Positions 11,280-23,341 of a stretch of 64,000 nucleotides of DNA are shown here, piece after piece (position 1 is the first letter of the stretch; every line of letters starts with the position of its first letter). The notes beneath the pieces are model-generated. The model was not told where the DNA came from. It searched no databases and saw nothing but the letters and a program-made list of their open reading frames with translations. This stretch comes from Plantago ovata (Eukaryota > Streptophyta > Magnoliopsida > Lamiales > Plantaginaceae). Location: NCBI GenBank assembly GCA_028274465.1, contig CM051457.1:46222362-46286361 (forward strand), read 5' to 3'. The position numbers were made by a program, and so were the translations under genes.

Positions 11280-13643
11280 CTAGAGCCAGTCACCTTTATG
11301 CTTAATACCCAGATTAGCATAATGTCTTAAGTGGACTTCCACTGATAAGACCTTGGTGAAAGGATCTGCCACGTTGTCCGTGGTAGAGACACGTTCTATA
11401 CTAACTTCTCCTCTATCAATAATCTCACGTATAACGTGATACTTTCTAAATACATGTTTGTTCTTGTTTGTAGATCTAGGCTCCTTAGCTTGAGCGACGA
11501 CGCCCGTGTTGTCACAATAAATCCTTATTGGACTAGGAGCAGGAACAACCCTCAATTCCTTCAAGAACTCTGAAATCCAGACAGCTTCTTTCGATGCTTC
11601 TGATGCAGCAATGTACTCGGCTTCTGTGGATGAGTCAGCAACCGTGGCTTGCTTAGAACTCTTCCAACAGATAGCTCCTCCGTTCAATTTGAATACGTAT
11701 CCTGTCTGTGACTTAAAGTCATCAGGATCTGATTCAAATCCAGCGTCGACATAACCAGACATCTTTAATTCTGGTTCTCCACCAAACACCAAGAAACATC
11801 TCTTTAGTCCGTCGAAGGTACTTAAGAATGTTCTTTACAGCAGTCCAGTGAGGTACTCCTGGATTCTGTTGGTGTCGACAAGTGACACTAAGCGCATATG
11901 CCACATCGGGCCTTGTGCAATTCATTGCATACATTATAGACCTTACTGCCGAAGCATAGGGCACACGACTCATTGCATTTCTATCTTCATCAGTTTTAGG
12001 ACCATCCTTAACTGATAAGACAATCCCATGCCTAGCTGGGAGAAAGCCTCTCTTTGAGTCGTCCATCTTATAACGCTTCAGTATTTTGTCGATGTAGGTG
12101 GACTGTGTCAATCCTAACATCCTCTTGGATCTATCTCTATAGATATTGATCCCTAGGATGTAGTTCGCTTCACCCAAGTCCTTCTTTGAGAAGGTACTTG
12201 ATAACCAAACTTTAGTCTATTCTAGCATAGAGACATTGTTTCCCATGATCAAAATGTCATCAACATAGATGATCATGAAAACGACTCCCTTGTCGCTGTG
12301 CCTAGTGTAGACACAGGGATCTTCCTTGCTTCTGATGAAGTCAAACGATTTGATAGCTTCATCAAAGCGGATATTCCAGCTCCTAGACGCTTGCTTTAGC
12401 CCATAAATGGATCTTTGTAATTTGCATACAGCAGTTGGCCTGGTTTTATTAATAAAACCTTCCGGATGTACCATATAGACCTCTTCCTCAAGGTTTCCAT
12501 TGAGGAAGGCAGTCTTTACATCCATCTGCCAGATCTCATAATCATAGTAGGCAGCTATCGCAAGTAGAATTTGAATGGACTTCAATTTTGCTACCGGTGA
12601 AAAGGTTTCATCGTAATCGATGTCATACCTTTGCGTGTAGCCTTTCGCCACAAGTCTAGCCTTGTGCGTATGTACCTTGCCATCGGCATCTGTCTTTCGT
12701 TTAAAGACTCATTTGCACCCAATAGGTCTAACCCCTTGGGGCAAGTCTACCAAGTTCCAAACTTGGTTCAGGTACATGGAGTCCATTTCCAATTCCATGG
12801 CCTCTTGCCATTTGTCTGAGTCAATATCAATTATTGCCTCTTTGTAGGTCTCGGGATCTTCCCGATCTGATAAGCCGACATCAAGTTTACTAATGTCTTC
12901 TATCATAAGGCTTTGCTTCTGAGGTCCTTTTAGGATCCTCTTCGACCTACGGAGCTCGACTGATTCTGGTGCTTTTCTTTTCTGGCTTCGTGTAACACGA
13001 ACATTATCAGTGGGTACTGATGCAGCTGGTCGCGCCCCGCGACCCTGTTCCCTTGCGGGAGGCTGCTCTTGTGCAACTTGTTGCACAGGTTGGTTGACAA
13101 CGGGTTCTATTGGTGTGGTTTCAACTGTTGATCTAATCAAAGGACTCCCACTGACTATGACATGCCTAGCAAGTGTCATATCATTACCCTTGTCTGCTTC
13201 GAAAGCTCCCACTGAACTTGACTCCAAATCAGAAGATTTAGAGAACTCATGTTCGCGCGTGTCAAAGTCTTGAATTTCTTCAAGTTCTATCATGTCATCT
13301 AACCTCTCTTCTTCGAGGTATTCTGCTTCTAAAGACTTGACGTTTTTAGATACTATCTCCTTGTGATCTTCAGCATGATAGAATTCATAGCCTCTCGTCT
13401 GACGAGGATAGCCTATGAAATATACTTTGACACCCTTGACATCTAACTTATCAGTGAGCATCAGTTTGACTATCGCAGGACAGCCCCAAGGTCTAAGATA
13501 GCCTAGTGAGGGCTTCTTTCCTTTCCATAACTCATAAGGAGTTTTCTCCACTGATTTAGATGGTACACGGTTCAAAATGTAGATTGCAGTTTGTAGTGCA
13601 TATCCCGATAGATATTTTGGAAGAGTCGAGAATCCAATCATTG
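11280..13643 (-). pseudogene. Copia pol remnant: integrase C-term, RT, RNase H
   Basis: On the minus strand from 13643 the frame starts inside the integrase, cut by element B. It continues through a [14 protein letters not shown] block, a long linker, and reverse transcriptase with the motifs KTAFLNGNLEEEVYM and YVDDILIM. The RNase H domain reads ADSSTEAEYIAASEA, and TDNVADPFTK ends the protein at 11280. A TGG-to-TGA-type stop lies at about 12709 (after PIGCK) and another stop at about 12217. A frameshift falls near 11790. The 5' half of the same protein is at 27813-29275. The element cannot make an intact polyprotein. Confidence 0.93.
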
Positions 13644-13648
13644 ATCTC

Positions 13649-14820
13649 TGATGAACGTGTATTTTACACTTTCATTTGAGTCTTTTTCACCTATTTTAGC
13701 TATCCTCTATGTTAATTTAGCTATACTTTAGTGCATTTTATTAGAATAGTGTCACGTTTCCCTTTAGTTTGTATTTTACAGGTTTTGGGTGAAAAACGAG
13801 GTTTTCCGGACAATTATATTGAAGTAGACAAGGAATTGGTGTTCCGAAGGCCTAATTGGAGTATCTAAAAGATTCCGGATAGGATTTCAAGTCTATGGGT
13901 CGAGTCTGAAGGCTAAAAGGTCACTAGAAGGCAAAAACCGAGTCCGAAAAGGAGAAGAAATCCAAAAACGCGTATATGGCCGAAAAAACCTCCCGGGCGA
14001 GTCGCCCGGGACGTGGGGCGAATCGCCCGGTGTGTGTGGCCCTTCGTCCCACACCTGCCGAAACACTATATATAGTTGCTCAGTTTTCTCCGTTTTTCAT
14101 ACTTTTCCAGACCTTTTCTCTCACCTTTCTCATTAGTTTTAGGTAGGAATTCTCCAGAGCCTGTTCTGGGGATTCTTAGCTTAGGAGATACTTTTTCTTA
14201 GCGTTTTGGAGCTTGTAAGATCGCGATTCTTCGGAGATTGACAACCTTCGGTAACATTGTATCTTACAGTTTTTCTATTTATATTTATATATCTTTCAAC
14301 ATGTTTTCATTCATTCGTGTTATGATTTATGTTGATTGCATGACATCTATGAGTAGCTAAACTTCTCGTTGGTGATAGTATGTGATTTCTTAGCGAAGGG
14401 TTAATAATTATGCTAATGGCTATATCGCGCATTATACTTTGAGTTATTGTTTTATTTCTTTGATCTATCTAAAACCTCTATCTTCGTAGTGTTGAATAAT
14501 TACGGAACACAATTGGACAATTCATTGATCAAAGATCTCTATGCAAAACCGGGGACTTCATGCATGATTATTAACCTGCTATGCTTTGAATGACCATACT
14601 ATCACCAATCTCCATTATATGTTAAGAAAAACCTTTGCTAAATCGTCTGTTGATTTTATATTCTTAAGTTAGATTAGATAAAGCTAGTTATAGTCCTTAG
14701 AGATCGACACTCGAGGTTATTTTACTGCTGCACTACGGTTTTCGTTGTAATTGTGAATTGCCTTTGGCTTAATACAAATTTATTTGATTAATTAGAATCT
14801 GATAAATTCTCCGTTCATCA
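13649..14820 (+). repeat. 5' LTR of element B
   Basis: The LTR is 1172 bp and diverged from the LTR of element A in several blocks. It keeps the ends, a TATATATAG box (about 14069-14077) and a palindromic GC block (about 13992-14050). The primer site follows at 14824-14840. Confidence 0.95.
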
Positions 14821-14966
14821 AATTGGCGCCGTTGCCGGGGACTATACTCCTTTTTTCTGTTTAGCTTTTTTATATTTTCAGCATTCAATTCCTAGTTCTA
14901 GTAGTTTTTAGTTTTCCTATTTAATCTCTCTCTGATACTCCTTTCCTAGTTTGTTACAGATAGTGT

Positions 14967-16937
14967 ATGCGACATACACGATCTAGAGGAACGCCGCTTG
15001 CTGAGATCGACAGAGTCTACCACCAAAGAAGGCGACTACTTCGAAGGCGTGAACTAGAGGAAATAGAGGATACCGATTTCTCTGAATCTCTACACAGTCT
15101 TTTCAAGGAAATCGACGGAATGGCAAAAGCTAGACCACTGAAATCATGGGTTCAACCCTCCAAGGATCGTATGAGGGGACCGGCGATTGTTCTTTCGTCT
15201 ACAACTCGAGATCTGGAAATCAAGAACCACGCATTCCAACAACTTCTGAGGTTCTATGGCTTAGCAAGGGAAGATGTGATGGGGTACTTGCACGATATCG
15301 ATGATTTCGTCAACCAACTCCCACGACCCGGAGCTGAAATAACAACGGATGAGTTGAGGATGAAGGTTTTTGCTATGGGACTTGGCGACAGAGCCAAGTC
15401 ATGGTTGAGTTCTCTACCGGCGGGCTCGCTGGCCACTTGGGAGAAGGTTTTTTCAGCTTTCATGGAGAAATACTTCCCTCACACCTTGACTACCGCGCTT
15501 AAGGCGCTAATCACTGGATTCAACACAAGACTATGATGAGACCATCTACACCGCGTTTGAGAGGTTCCAAGACCTCATGAACAAGTGCCCTCACCATGGT
15601 TTTGAGCTTTCGGATCTAGTCCAACACTTCTACAATGGACTAACGTTCGAGAACCAACAAGTGGTGGACTTCCAATGCCGTGGCAATATTTGGGAGGAAA
15701 CCGCAGAAGCCGTCTGGGCAGTTTTCGAAAGGCTTGCTAAGGGGTCGCAATTCAAGGACCCAAGAGAAATGGTTAGGAGACGTGGACCTGAAGCTCCACC
15801 TACTCAAGAAGCCCCTATGTATGGGGGGAATGGGGATCGATTCGAGTGCTTTACCAACGAATTGAAGCAAGTCCTCAAGAGCGCCACTGGGACAGCTATG
15901 TCAAACAAGGTTTGCCGAATATGCAAGAACTATGGGCATGGAGCTCATATGTGTAAATCGGAGCTTGCATATGATGATGGAAACTGGGTTCAAGGAGGCG
16001 AAGAGGAAGCCTTTGCTACGGAATTTGGTACTCAAGAAGCTAGCTACGGACAAGACGGTAGGAATCCTCGAGGTGGATTTTGGAGAAGAGGGTTCCGAAA
16101 CAATCAAGGATATGCACCGGCTAGCTAAACTTATGGCCCTAACCAAGACCGTAGTAGGCTTAACTATGGTAATGATCACTGCTAAAATCCCGCTCCGAAA
16201 GAGCAACCGAAGTCGAAGTCAGCTCAACTGATGGAGAACTTGCAAAAGATGGTTGATCACCCCCAAAGTTTTCTCAAACGTTATGAAGAAGATTCTGAGA
16301 AGACTAGGGCAAGGATTGATCGGCTGGAAGAGAGCACTAGGCTTGCCCATCAAAAGATGCAAGAATTGATTGACCGAGGAGCAAGTAGGGAGCAAGGCAA
16401 GCTGCCTAGCAACACTGAGAAGTCGATGTCCATTACCTTGATGGGTGATCTACCTGTTGAAATCACCATCAAGAAGGTTGCTAAGTGCGAGTGTTGCAAG
16501 AATGAAGAACCTCCATTAGCCAAGGAAGAAGAGAAGGACCTTGGTTCGGATGAGAGTGAAGAGGAGCAAGAGGATCCCGAGCCACTCCCTCAAAGTTTCG
16601 ATGTTAAGATCGGGATTGGTGAACTTGAAGATGTCCGTGCCACACTAGACACGGGATCCTACTCTAATGTGCTCCCAATGAATGTGTTCGAGAAGAGTAG
16701 CCTTGGAAAACTATCTGAGCATAAGGCTATTGTGCAATTGGCGGATGGATCTATTGTGAGACCCGAAGGCGTTGTGAAGAACGTATTGGTTAAGATTGGT
16801 GAAGCTTATGTATACACCAATTTTGTAGTTATGCCGGCGTCTACACCTGGGATGGGGGATGTCGTTCTCTTGGGTCGAACGTTCTTGACCAAACTACGCT
16901 CCGTGATAGACATCTACCGAAGGACTTGCACCATTGA
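14967..16937 (+). pseudogene. gag-protease of element B (frameshifted)
   Basis: The frame opens at ATG 14967 and reads a Retrotrans_gag domain (IKNHAFQQL, AKSWLSSLPAGS, FMEKYFPHTLTTALKA). One extra base near 15527 shifts the frame. The frame resumes at 15577 with NKCPHHGFELSDLVQHFYNG and includes a CX2CX4HX4C zinc knuckle (CRICKNYGHGAHMC, about 15913-15954). Two TAA stops occur between 16120 and 16210. From 16231 the frame holds a coiled, charged linker and a retropepsin with DTG (VRATLDTGSYSNVLPMNVF, about 16633). It is cut at 16937 by a solo LTR. The tail resumes at 19625 and ends at 19808 in a basic SRRSMKGKSS stretch. It is not functional. Confidence 0.92.
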
Positions 16938-19624
16938 TGTAACGCCCCGTATTTTATTTTATTTATCTTAATTATTTAATTACCTGAATAATTTATTTTA
17001 TTTGGTAATTATTTAATTCTTTTCCCGCACAAACGAATTCGACTTTAGACAGTTCATGTAGAACTAATTCGCTCCGTACCGTTTGGATCAGCTAGCAATC
17101 TGAATTGAATGACCCAATTCGAGTGCCCCAAATTCTACTCTGACCCAATCTGCTAAGCCCATTACCTTAACCTAATGCACCATATAAAATTCCCAAATCA
17201 AAACCCTAGTTCATTTCCTTTCCCTCATTTTTTCTCTGGCAGCCTTAGTTTCTTCTTCTTCTCCTAGGCCGATCTCGACCCCTTTCTCCACCCCGACTCC
17301 GTCTCCTTGCCGCATCAAACCACCTTGAAATCATCCTCACGAATTCATCATCTTCACCATCATCATCAACAGACTAGCATCACCACCACAAATCGGACCC
17401 CATCACCATCGTTCGTCCCCAACCAAACCGGGCCGCCCTTGTTCTGTACAGTTCTAGAGTGCGAGCTGCTCCGATCCGTTCGTGTGTCCACTTGCCGGCC
17501 CGGTGGTGTTCCGTATCAGTCTGCCCAGACTCATTCCGTGCGGCCCCATTTCGATTCGCTCCGTTCTGGCTCCCGAGCTCACACCGTCCGGTTCGTGACC
17601 GCCCTGCGCCGTTTCCATCCGTTTCAGTCCGGCTCCGCTCCAGATCCATTTTCGTTCGGTAAGTTTATGACTTCGTTCTGTTCTGCTCGTATTCTCCCTC
17701 CGCTCGATTCAAATCACGATTTGAATTTCATTCTAACACAGTACCCTCTTTTGAATTCGCAGTTTGTACTTCTGCTTTCCGATTCAAGAGGTAAAGTTTC
17801 ATTTTTGTTCTTCGTTTTGATTATTTATTTTTCCCCTGGACCGTTTTACCCTTATTCCATTCGTACCCAAATCTGTGACCCGGGATCCGTAGCTGGACAT
17901 TCCTGAAATGACTTTAGATCCGGTTTTGACCATTTTCTAGATTTGATTAGAACCGTATGTTGACTGAATTTGGACAGTTTGACCTCGTATTGACTGACTT
18001 GGACTCTTTTACCCTTGAGTTGACTTAAAAAAAAAAGGAAAAACCTAGTTGACCTTTTGAAATTACAAATTTGCCCCTGTAACTGTAGAATGACGTTTTT
18101 TTTGTTCGTATTTTAATAGGTTTGGCCTGTTGACCATGGATGACTGACAGAGGACTGAATTGTAAACCTTTATCTTGTTGTGATCTGTTTTGTATATTTA
18201 AAACTTGAAGGATTTGTTTGATCTCGGAAACTTGAAGAATGGCCTTTTCTCTAATTAACACTGAAGGGTAAACTGGTAATTTCACCTTGATCAGTATTTG
18301 AGTCATTCTAAACTGGTTTTGGTATTTGAGAAGGATTTATTCAGTTGTAGTGTTTTAGTGGGAATTGTTTTCGTAAACCTTTAACTAAGTTTAAAAGCTC
18401 TTTGAAAAACTGTTTTATGTGGAAATACTTTTTCTCTTTATGTTAAGAAATTACTTCACTTGATAGCTTAGTTGGTTATGTGTTGAGAGACTAACTTAGA
18501 GGTCCCGAGTTCGAGCCCCCTCCTTTACCACTTCTCCGCCGACCTTTTATTTTATCCGTTTAACTTTTTGTTCAACTTCTAGTTAGTGACGAGACACTTA
18601 CCGTTTAGGTGCTCCGTCCGCTAGCTCTTAATACGCTCTGCTTTTGAGGGTCGTTGCTCGCAAAGTTCAAGGTGAGTGTTCACCCCAAAACTTATCTATT
18701 TGCGAAAAACTAGAAGTCTATGTGACAATCTGTATCTATTACTATATATATATTCTGTTATACCGTATGCTTCCGCGTAAATGTAACTAAGTCCTAAGTA
18801 TGGCTATTTACTTTCTTTGTTTGTTGCTACCCTGTTCTGGATTAACTTTTCTGCAGGAACACTTCTCGATGTTCGATTATTCGTATCTGTTTGTTCTGTA
18901 TCTGAATCTGTTCTGTCTGTTTCTGTGTGACCGGTCGATTAGGTCGTTACTAGGTAGACTTGGGTAGTAGAGGACTATCGGGTTTGCTTGGTTATTGCCT
19001 AGTCTAATCCCTTTTACACGCGAGGCAGAAGTCGTTGAGGTCTATTAGGGTCGTAGGTTCTGTTTCCCCAAAGTACACGGGGTTTCCTGTTTCTGTCCGG
19101 AGTTGTATACCCTCTGGAGAGAGCTATAAGGGCTATTGGGAGTAGGAGCAATAAGGCGGGCTGCACCAACGGACTTCGACTTATCTGTTCTGTCTTTCTG
19201 TTCTGTTATCTGTTCTGTTTGTTATATTATCTGCTGAAAAGGATTTTGATTTCAAAAACTGTTTGCTTTCTGTTTGTTGACTTAGAACCTCACTAAGATC
19301 CTTTATCTCACGCTCTCTTTGTTTTCAAAAATTCCTTCCTTCCAGATACTACTGAGGATGCACGCGAGTAGGATGCCAGCGACTGAGAGAAGGGTCTGGG
19401 ATGTCTTTGGGGATTTGTTTCTAAAATAAGAAGATGAAACTTTGCTTTCTTCACTAGTCGTTGTTCTTTTGATTTCTAAGTTACCGTTGGATTTTTACTT
19501 GATTCTGTTAGCGCTATGGCGCCAAATATTGTTATAGCATTTATTGCCGACCGTTTCTTTTAAAATTATTTCGGATTTCCTCTTTTCAAGAAATTATTTT
19601 GTTTTTAAAAACCAATACCGTTAC
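16938..19624 (+). mobile_element. Solo LTR, probable gypsy chromovirus type (TSD ATTGA)
   Basis: The ends are TGTAACGCCCCG and CCGTTACA, giving TGTAAC...GTTACA terminal repeats. ATTGA lies on both sides (16933-16937 and 19625-19629), inside what was a continuous protease frame. The 2687 bp contain no second copy of the end sequence, primer site or pol, so this is a solo LTR and not a full element. TGTAACGCCCCG-type ends are common in long Tekay/Del LTRs; that assignment is from general knowledge. Unspliced open frames (for example 17307-17906) are low-complexity and not supported as genes. Confidence 0.88.
18464..18525 (+). other. tRNA-like A box and B box inside the solo LTR
   Basis: TAGCTTAGTTGG (18465-18476) fits the Pol III A box, and GAGTTCGAGCCCC (about 18508-18520) resembles the B box, at tRNA-like spacing. 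The bases between can form only a weak tRNA fold. It may be a SINE head inserted in the LTR or a tRNA-derived segment that belongs to this LTR family. No SINE tail or TSD was found. Confidence 0.4.
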
Positions 19625-19808
19625 AATTGAGGTGGATGGCAAGCGACATGTGTTGCGAGCCATATCTCATCCACCTGATCACTTCAATGCCTCTCACACT
19701 ATTAACTACTGTGGTCTTGTTGTCTATGTTCATTCTTATTCACAGGTTCGTGGCATGAGTAGAAGATCCATGAAGGGGAAGTCTAGTTCCCTCAAGAAGA
19801 AGAGCTAG
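19625..19808 (+). pseudogene. Tail of element B polyprotein after the solo LTR
   Basis: This continues the protease frame (IEVDGKRHVLRAISHPP) and ends with SRRSMKGKSSSLKKKS and a stop. The matching piece in element A is 5299-5484. Nothing resembling reverse transcriptase lies between protease and this tail in either element, so the pol deletion is shared by the family. Confidence 0.7.
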
Positions 19809-20940
19809 GCGCAAGAAGGAGTCGAGTCAAAGACTATAAACAATGGCGCTATCCGGGAGGCAACCCGCAGTTTTTATCGCTTTTTTACTGCTTTTTTGCA
19901 TGCATTCATACTTGAACAATTTGCTTTTCATATGTGAATTTGTTCGTCTCTGTGTCGTATGTGCTTATGTTTGTGTTTGAGTGAACTTTTTTAAGTGGTT
20001 TTATGAGAAAAATGGTTTTCGAGGATTAAAAAACCGCGTTTTTTCAAAAGTTTTGTCTCCCCACCTCAGGATGTGCGGGGCGAATCGCCCCACGTGTCCA
20101 GAGAGCTCCACGCTCTCTGGACGTGCGAGGCGATTCGCCCCACACCAGGGGCGACTCGCCCCACGAATTCTGCAGGATAAAAACGCGAGAAAACCCCCTT
20201 TCTCCTCATTTTCTTCATCTTCTTCACTCCTTACTCCCCAAAATTCGAAAAAAACGAAAAAACTTCAATCCTTCATGAAGTCTCCAATCTTCCACCAAAT
20301 TTTGTGTTCTATAGCTTCAATCGAAGCCCATTACGTGCTCTTTCTTTTCATCCGAACAACTTTCACTCTAGTGCATTCGTTTTCCATATCTGAGGTATCT
20401 TCACATGAACCCTAATTTTTCAAATTTGGGGGTTTTCTGTTTTGAGCTTCAATTAGGCTTATATGATGTATGGGTAGGTTGTTTGTGTGATTAGAAACGT
20501 TATTTACTATCAATTGCATGCTCAATTATGCTTGAATTGTTGATTTGGGAATTTTGTTACTAGATGTTTTTATCTTGTTATGCAATGTATCTTTTTCTTC
20601 GATTCCATACATATGATTGTGTTTACTGATGTGATGATGATGGATATGATGGTAGAATGCATAATTGTTGAGTTTAAGGATTTATGATGCTAGAATTTTT
20701 CGCTACTATGGTATGAATTGAGCCTTGTTATTTAGGTTATTGGTTGTCTAGCAAGAGCGTAATGCGATATGTACATGTCGAAATTATTTTGGTGTGTTGC
20801 ATATTAGTAGCTAGATTAGACATGAAGGATTTGCGGAGTTCGATTGTTAACTTTATCACTCGTGTGTTTCGCTCTTACATTAGCATATGCATGAGTCAGT
20901 TTTATGTCATACGAGGTACTAACTGTTGTTTGTAGGAACC
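19809..20940 (+). other. Spacer, GC palindromes and putative intron (element B)
   Basis: The stretch has GGCGCTATCCGGGAGGCAAC (19845-19864). GGGCGAATCGCCCC-type palindromes are at 20077-20163, alongside an inverted repeat GTCCAGAGAGC/GCTCTCTGGAC (20096-20123). A putative intron runs from the donor at 20395 to the acceptor at 20935. The order equals element A at 5485-6580. Confidence 0.55.
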
Positions 20941-21736
20941 ATGTCACAAAGGGAGAGGAGCACTCCCGTTTGGCCACTATGAAGTATTGGAGGGGGATCT
21001 ATTACAACCATGTCAAGGAGAGTGATCTCGTTAGAGGTGCGTTCGAGCCACGGGCTCTTGCAACAACGTCGCGGTTTATCCAAAAGGAGGAGCGAGAATC
21101 CAACTGGAGTAAGGACTCCTATGCCTATTCATGCAACAACCGAAGGGATAGAAACAATGATTACGTCAGCAATCTATCACAAGGACTGCAAGGTTCGAGT
21201 GAATAGGAAGGCACCGGGACGACCTCACCACAACGGATTCAGTCTTGAGTCGACAGTGGAGAGAAAGTTCCGAATCGCTAGCTTGGTTCCAAAACATAAT
21301 CACATGGACACCCAACCCCTCTTAGGGGTGCCCCTTGACTGCCTCTAAAGGGAGCACCATATAGACATCGGGAGCATCAACCGTAGAGAATGTGGTCGAC
21401 ATTGAAAAAAATGGTAGAAGACTTCTGAGTATCCGAGCAGCTTACTGTAACCTCCTCGGGGTGTAAAACGTTGGAGAGGGAGGCTCTGATACCACTGCTC
21501 TTTCCCCTTCAACAGTTCACAACCTATTGGAGAGCTACAGGATGGACGATTTCATAACTGCGGCGGCTAATCTAGAGGATTCTCTTCAACAATGCAACTC
21601 TACTGGTGACAATAGTGATGACAGTAGTGACAATGAAGACCATAGGAACAATAAGGATGCCATGAACACTGATGGAGGAGTTGGCCCTATCCATGGAACT
21701 ACCACCACCACCACGAGCTCCGATGATCACCTATAA
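20941..21736 (+). pseudogene. Downstream (envelope-position) ORF remnant, element B
   Basis: The peptide beginning MKYWRGIYYNHVKESDLVRG (about 20977) and the acidic peptide at 21527-21736 (ITAAANLEDS, DSSDNEDH) match element A peptide by peptide, with indels between them. The function is unknown. The position suggests the envelope-like ORF of Athila elements. No transmembrane segment is evident. Confidence 0.4.
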
Positions 21737-21789
21737 GGCCCCTCGAGCAGTCTCAATACCTTACATCCAGCATACTCAGCCGACCGCGG

Positions 21790-23341
21790 CCAAACCACGC
21801 GGTAGCATCTAGTATCACATCTTATTTCCTCATTTTCTTACTGCTAGGGACTAGCTTTAAATTCATGAGGGGGGATGGGATTTAAGTGAACTAGTGTTGT
21901 TAGTTTGAAGCTTGCCATTGATGGTTTAGAGCTTGACATTGGTAGGATGAGTATAATACCTTGCATGTTTATCCGTCTGCATTTGCATTTGCACGTTTAC
22001 TGCTTCCTTAGTTTTTAGTTGCATTCACTACATTCATCCTAGGATAGTCTTACATGTTTTATGTGGAGTTTATTGCCAAATTTTTTGAACTTTTTTATTG
22101 GGTAGATTAACTAACTATGACATTAATCATATGCTTCATCTCTATGAATTTTTTTGAGGTTTTTCTCGCTTGGCTTATCACATTTATGTATTGTACTTAG
22201 TTAAGCTTGGTAGTCTCGACATCACTTAGTGGTGTTTTCTCTACTGCGGTTCACGAAGGCCTTTATAATAGGATGATGCATGTTAGGGTCTTATGGTTGT
22301 TTTCCCGAGTAATTATGTACCTAAGAGGCAACAAGTCTTCACCTTGCTTTGAGATTGCTAAATGCCTAGGAAGGAGGTAGTGTGATATTGTGTGATCCTT
22401 TGTTTGCAACCTATTCTTTCGAATAGGTTTGGGGAGGGGGTTACGTCATCATTAGACTTGTTTTTCATTTTTCATTTTTGTGTTGTGAGTTTATTTTTTC
22501 TTTTTTCGTAAACTTTGTACTCCAACCTATTCTTTCGAATAGGTTTGGGGAAGTCGTTCCTTAATCATTTTGGTTTCTTTTTCGTTGCTACTGCTGGCTA
22601 AAAAAAAAATCGAAAAAAAAAAAGAAAAAGAAAAAATTCCAGAAAAAAACAGAAAAAAAAACTGGAAAAGAAAAAAAAAAAGAAGAAAAAAAAGAAAAAA
22701 CCCCAAAAAAAGGGTCCAAAAAAGAGAAAGCCAAAAAGCAGTTTAGCAAAATGTTATGTCTCATTTTCCAATTCATGTAATGTTCGTAATCGTGTTGTAA
22801 TTTTCTATCTTTTCTTTTTTGTTTGAGTGTCGTCTGTTCTAGACCACCCTCGTCCTGCCATTCAGGAAGTGGTGAATAGCTTAAGGCTTTGCTTGAGAGA
22901 TGGGTAGAATAGGGGAGTGTTATCTTTTTTAGGGAACCCTCCTTCGTTTGATGAGAGCCAGTATTGGTTCGACCTCTTTGAGTAAAAGTCTTAACTTGGT
23001 GAACAACAGTAAGTCCTCAGTTTCATAGGCACGGGACAACCATTCGTATTCTAACATGTTTCATTACGTCGTCACTGACTAGGTCCAGGTAGAGAATGTT
23101 ACGAGAGACTATCTTGTCTTGACATAAGTGCTTATGTGAATGTGTATAAGTCAATCGAGGCATTCTTCAACCTATATTCATGTTATGATTTGTATGGTTT
23201 TTGTTCATATGTTTTTTGATAGATTCAATAGATTACTTCATTTCATTTGGCATGAGACTCCATTTTTTGTGTTGCATTGTTTTTTGCATTAGAGTCTAGC
23301 TTAGTTGCTTGAGGACAAGCAAATGTTCGGTTTGGGGAGTT
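21790..23341 (+). other. Non-coding 3' region and polypurine tract of element B
   Basis: No gene is seen. The region has two CCTATTCTTTCGAATAGG inverted repeats (22409-22431 and 22525-22547) and an A-rich run at 22600-22740. It ends with TTGAGGACAAGCAA followed by GGTTTGGGGAGTT next to the 3' LTR. Confidence 0.7.

Noticed and set aside
13010-13273. Plus-strand ORFs within 11280-13643 and 27813-29275
   Set aside because: They are shadows of the minus-strand Copia polyprotein, whose motifs are unmistakable.
17307-17906. Open reading frame of 199 aa inside the 2.7-kb solo LTR
   Set aside because: It is low-complexity and overlaps equally long frames on both strands; it lies wholly in an LTR and shows no domain.
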